This document shows positions 61,961 through 64,000 of a stretch of 64,000 bases of DNA, piece after piece (position 1 is the first letter of the stretch; each line of letters starts with the position of its first letter). The notes under the pieces are model-generated. The model had not been told where the DNA came from and did not search any database. It worked only from the letters and a program-made list of their open reading frames with translations. The DNA is from Apricaphanius iberus. Taxonomy: Eukaryota > Chordata > Actinopteri > Cyprinodontiformes > Aphaniidae. The position numbers and the translations under genes were made by a program. The stretch lies in the NCBI GenBank assembly GCA_028564705.1, contig JAPXFQ010002085.1, forward strand, positions 952,001 to 1,016,000. Direction: 5' to 3'.

Positions 61961-63175
61961 TTAAAACATGAAATTAGACATTTTCTCTCTCGCAAGATAA
62001 AAACCAAGCTTTTTCCAACCATCCTTCCATCCATCCATCTTTGGTTTAAGAAAAAAAGAGACCAAAGGACAGATGACAACAGTTTAATCTTTCTTTACTC
62101 CACTGTGAAGTGGAATGTCAGTGTTTGAAAATAGCAAGTCATCAAAAGAAGCACAAATGTACCAGACCGATGTTCAAACGAAATGAAAAAAAGTTTAACA
62201 ATAAAAGGCTTAAAAAAAACATCTTGTGACACATGTAAATGTTTCTTCTATTTGATGATGTTAATATTATGTCTCATCATTCGTGTTCATGAAGTGAAAA
62301 ATACTTTGAACGTAATTTTAGAAGAAAAAATCCACATGTTTACGTCTAGCGGTGAAGAATTGAAACATGAGTATGAACGGAGCAATTTTGAACACACAGA
62401 ACTATGAAATGGTTCTAAACCTCTACTGGTTTCAACACTGAGGAAGCTGATTTATCTAAAACTCGTCCTTCTAGCCCACTTTTGCATTTTTTGCTGAGTT
62501 TCTACAACATCGCTATGCCAACAGCTGTACAGCGCCTTAGTCACCACACACACAGGCCTAGACCAACGCCACTGTCTCCATCAAAACTATGCTGCTGTAA
62601 TTTACTTTTCCCGCCGTGTCCCTTAAGGGGACATCTAGGCAAGTTTAAAATTAACAAACTGGCAGTAACAACCGAGCCCCCCCTTCCACTCAAGGACGCC
62701 AATCTGACAAGGGCACTTCTGAAGCGTTCGCGGCTGCATTCACAGCTATTGTCAGACACAGAGGGAGGGGGGAGGCTGTGAAAGAGAGCTTGTGGAGTGA
62801 TTGTAAGGGACAGTATGGCCCTGAGCTACACACAAACACACAGGCTTTTATTAAACTCATAAATCACAATGACGACAGACACCATATAAGAGACTGTCTG
62901 ACGGGAAGGTTAGGGAAATTTTGGAGCGGGGGGGTTGCACACCTCTGTGATGCTCAAAACAAAGCATTTTTGCTTTTACAAAGTGTCTAAATTAAGCACG
63001 AAATAAAACTCATTCCTAATTCTTTCCTGTTTCCCTATTGCTGAGTTTAGCTTTAAAAAAACTGAAAATCATAATTAAAACATCAGATTGTTGGGATTAA
63101 TCTAAAACATCTTTTCATTTTTTTCACAGTCAAGTAATTAAACACAAAGAAATGTTAGGATTACAGAACACATAT
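61961..63175. other. downstream flank, no gene recognised
   Basis: Unique-looking sequence without a convincing open frame. A minus-strand ATTAAA occurs near 62083 (TTTAAT on plus), so the 3-prime UTR of a convergent neighbour is possible but not shown. Confidence 0.35.
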
Positions 63176-63176
63176 A

Positions 63177-63312
63177 CCGTAATTTCAGGACCATGAGGCG
63201 CACCTGATTATAAGATGCAACAGCCTATTTTAGGAAAAAAACACAAATGTGTAGAAATGCAAGCCGCACCCGATCAATAGCCGCAGGTGTTTTAGCATTT
63301 AATTACTATATG
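63177..63312 (+). repeat. GCGGCTT/GCGCACC-type MITE end, copy B
   Basis: Contains GGCGCACCTGATTA, AAGCCGCACCCGATCAATAG and CGCAGGTGTTTTAGC, the same words in the same order as the reverse complement of 47800-47920. Confidence 0.6.
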
Positions 63313-63320
63313 TAAGTATC

Positions 63321-64000
63321 CCTCACCCTGAATTTACACCAAAGCGACATGCGAGCGTAACTGAATATGTCTGAGACGCGCAGCATATACGCATTCGTTT
63401 TTATCAATGGGACAAGTCAGACTGGCTGAGCTATAAACGCGTATTACGAGCGTCACAATAGGATGCGACACTCACAATAGGTTCGAGTTCTACTTTTGAA
63501 GCGAATTCGCAGCAATCTTCCAAGCTACAGATGCACCAACACAGGAAACAGCCAAATTTAGCTAAATGAAACTTCAGCTAAATGTTCAAAATAATAATGG
63601 CGATGATGTTAACACTGCGAATGGCACATCAATGCATGCAAACGAATGGATGATGAAAGGTTAATTGTCTAAGTTAAGAAGATTCCTCTCCTTTATGACA
63701 TAAGACACCGTTTTTACAAGGAAAATATTGAAAAAGAGAAAGCCTGGAGCACAGTGTTATCGAAATTCAGATGGTAAGTATTTACTTTGTGCAAAAAACA
63801 TTGGTAGGCTACACATATATATCCTACACATATATACATTTTATTTCAACAAATCAATATGTTTGGTTCTTAATGAGAACTAACCCATTTTATGACCAAA
63901 AAGAAACAGCCGGGGACCCGCACGCACGACGCTCACTTCACGTTTTGGTGTGAATTGACAGCGTTAAACAGAGGGGCGTAAAACGCGTACGCTCGCATGA
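63321..64000. mobile_element. DNA transposon with inverted ends, running to the window edge
   Basis: The left side 'gaatttacaccaaagcgacatgcgagcgta' region has an inverted partner at the very end of the window (TACGCTCGCATGA). The interior is rich in CGCG/GCG words unlike the flanks. No transposase frame was seen. Class undetermined, possibly Harbinger-like. Confidence 0.5.

Overview
The window is vertebrate nuclear DNA, almost certainly from a teleost fish. It carries the 3-prime part of one large, many-exon gene on the + strand. I identify it as ush2a (usherin) from three things: a long run of fibronectin type III (FN3) repeats joined by phase-compatible exons, one transmembrane helix followed by a short cytoplasmic tail, and a C-terminus reading T-D-T-H-L-stop, the class I PDZ ligand of usherin. 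The teleost call rests on the repeats: Tc1-type transposons with TA target sites, an L2/Rex-type LINE with a 'tttatttatatagcgcc' tail, Penelope-like elements, an L1/Tx1-type LINE and a chromodomain Ty3/gypsy element. I could not resolve the species.

Layout: 22 coding exons run from 2553 to 61013. Together they hold 3955 coding bases, about 1317 residues: the end of one FN3, ten complete FN3 domains, a divergent membrane-proximal FN3-like module, the membrane segment (exon 52367-52508) and a tail of about 175 residues. A possible extra 66-nt in-frame cassette exon lies at 55952-56017. The first intron is cut by the window start. The second (2995-28433, 25.4 kb) is a transposon graveyard with nested gypsy, Penelope, Tc1 and L1-type insertions and an uninterrupted 761-codon L2-type LINE frame. 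The introns at 42092-49804 and 52710-56084 are also largely transposon. The 3-prime UTR follows 61013 and has AATAAA signals near 61653 and 61935. The last 2 kb shows no confident gene.

Role: usherin is a large cell-surface protein of photoreceptor periciliary membranes and hair-cell ankle links. The exons here encode its membrane-proximal ectodomain, its anchor and the tail that binds PDZ scaffolds such as whirlin and harmonin. All other coding sequence in the window belongs to mobile elements.

I found no new multi-gene system. The most interesting signals are the candidate cassette exon in the cytoplasmic tail, a Penelope insertion that appears to end about 15-23 bp before an exon's acceptor AG, a perfect 135-bp palindrome with hammerhead-ribozyme-like motifs, two inverted copies of one LINE sharing a terminal hairpin, and an acceptor site embedded in an AT microsatellite.
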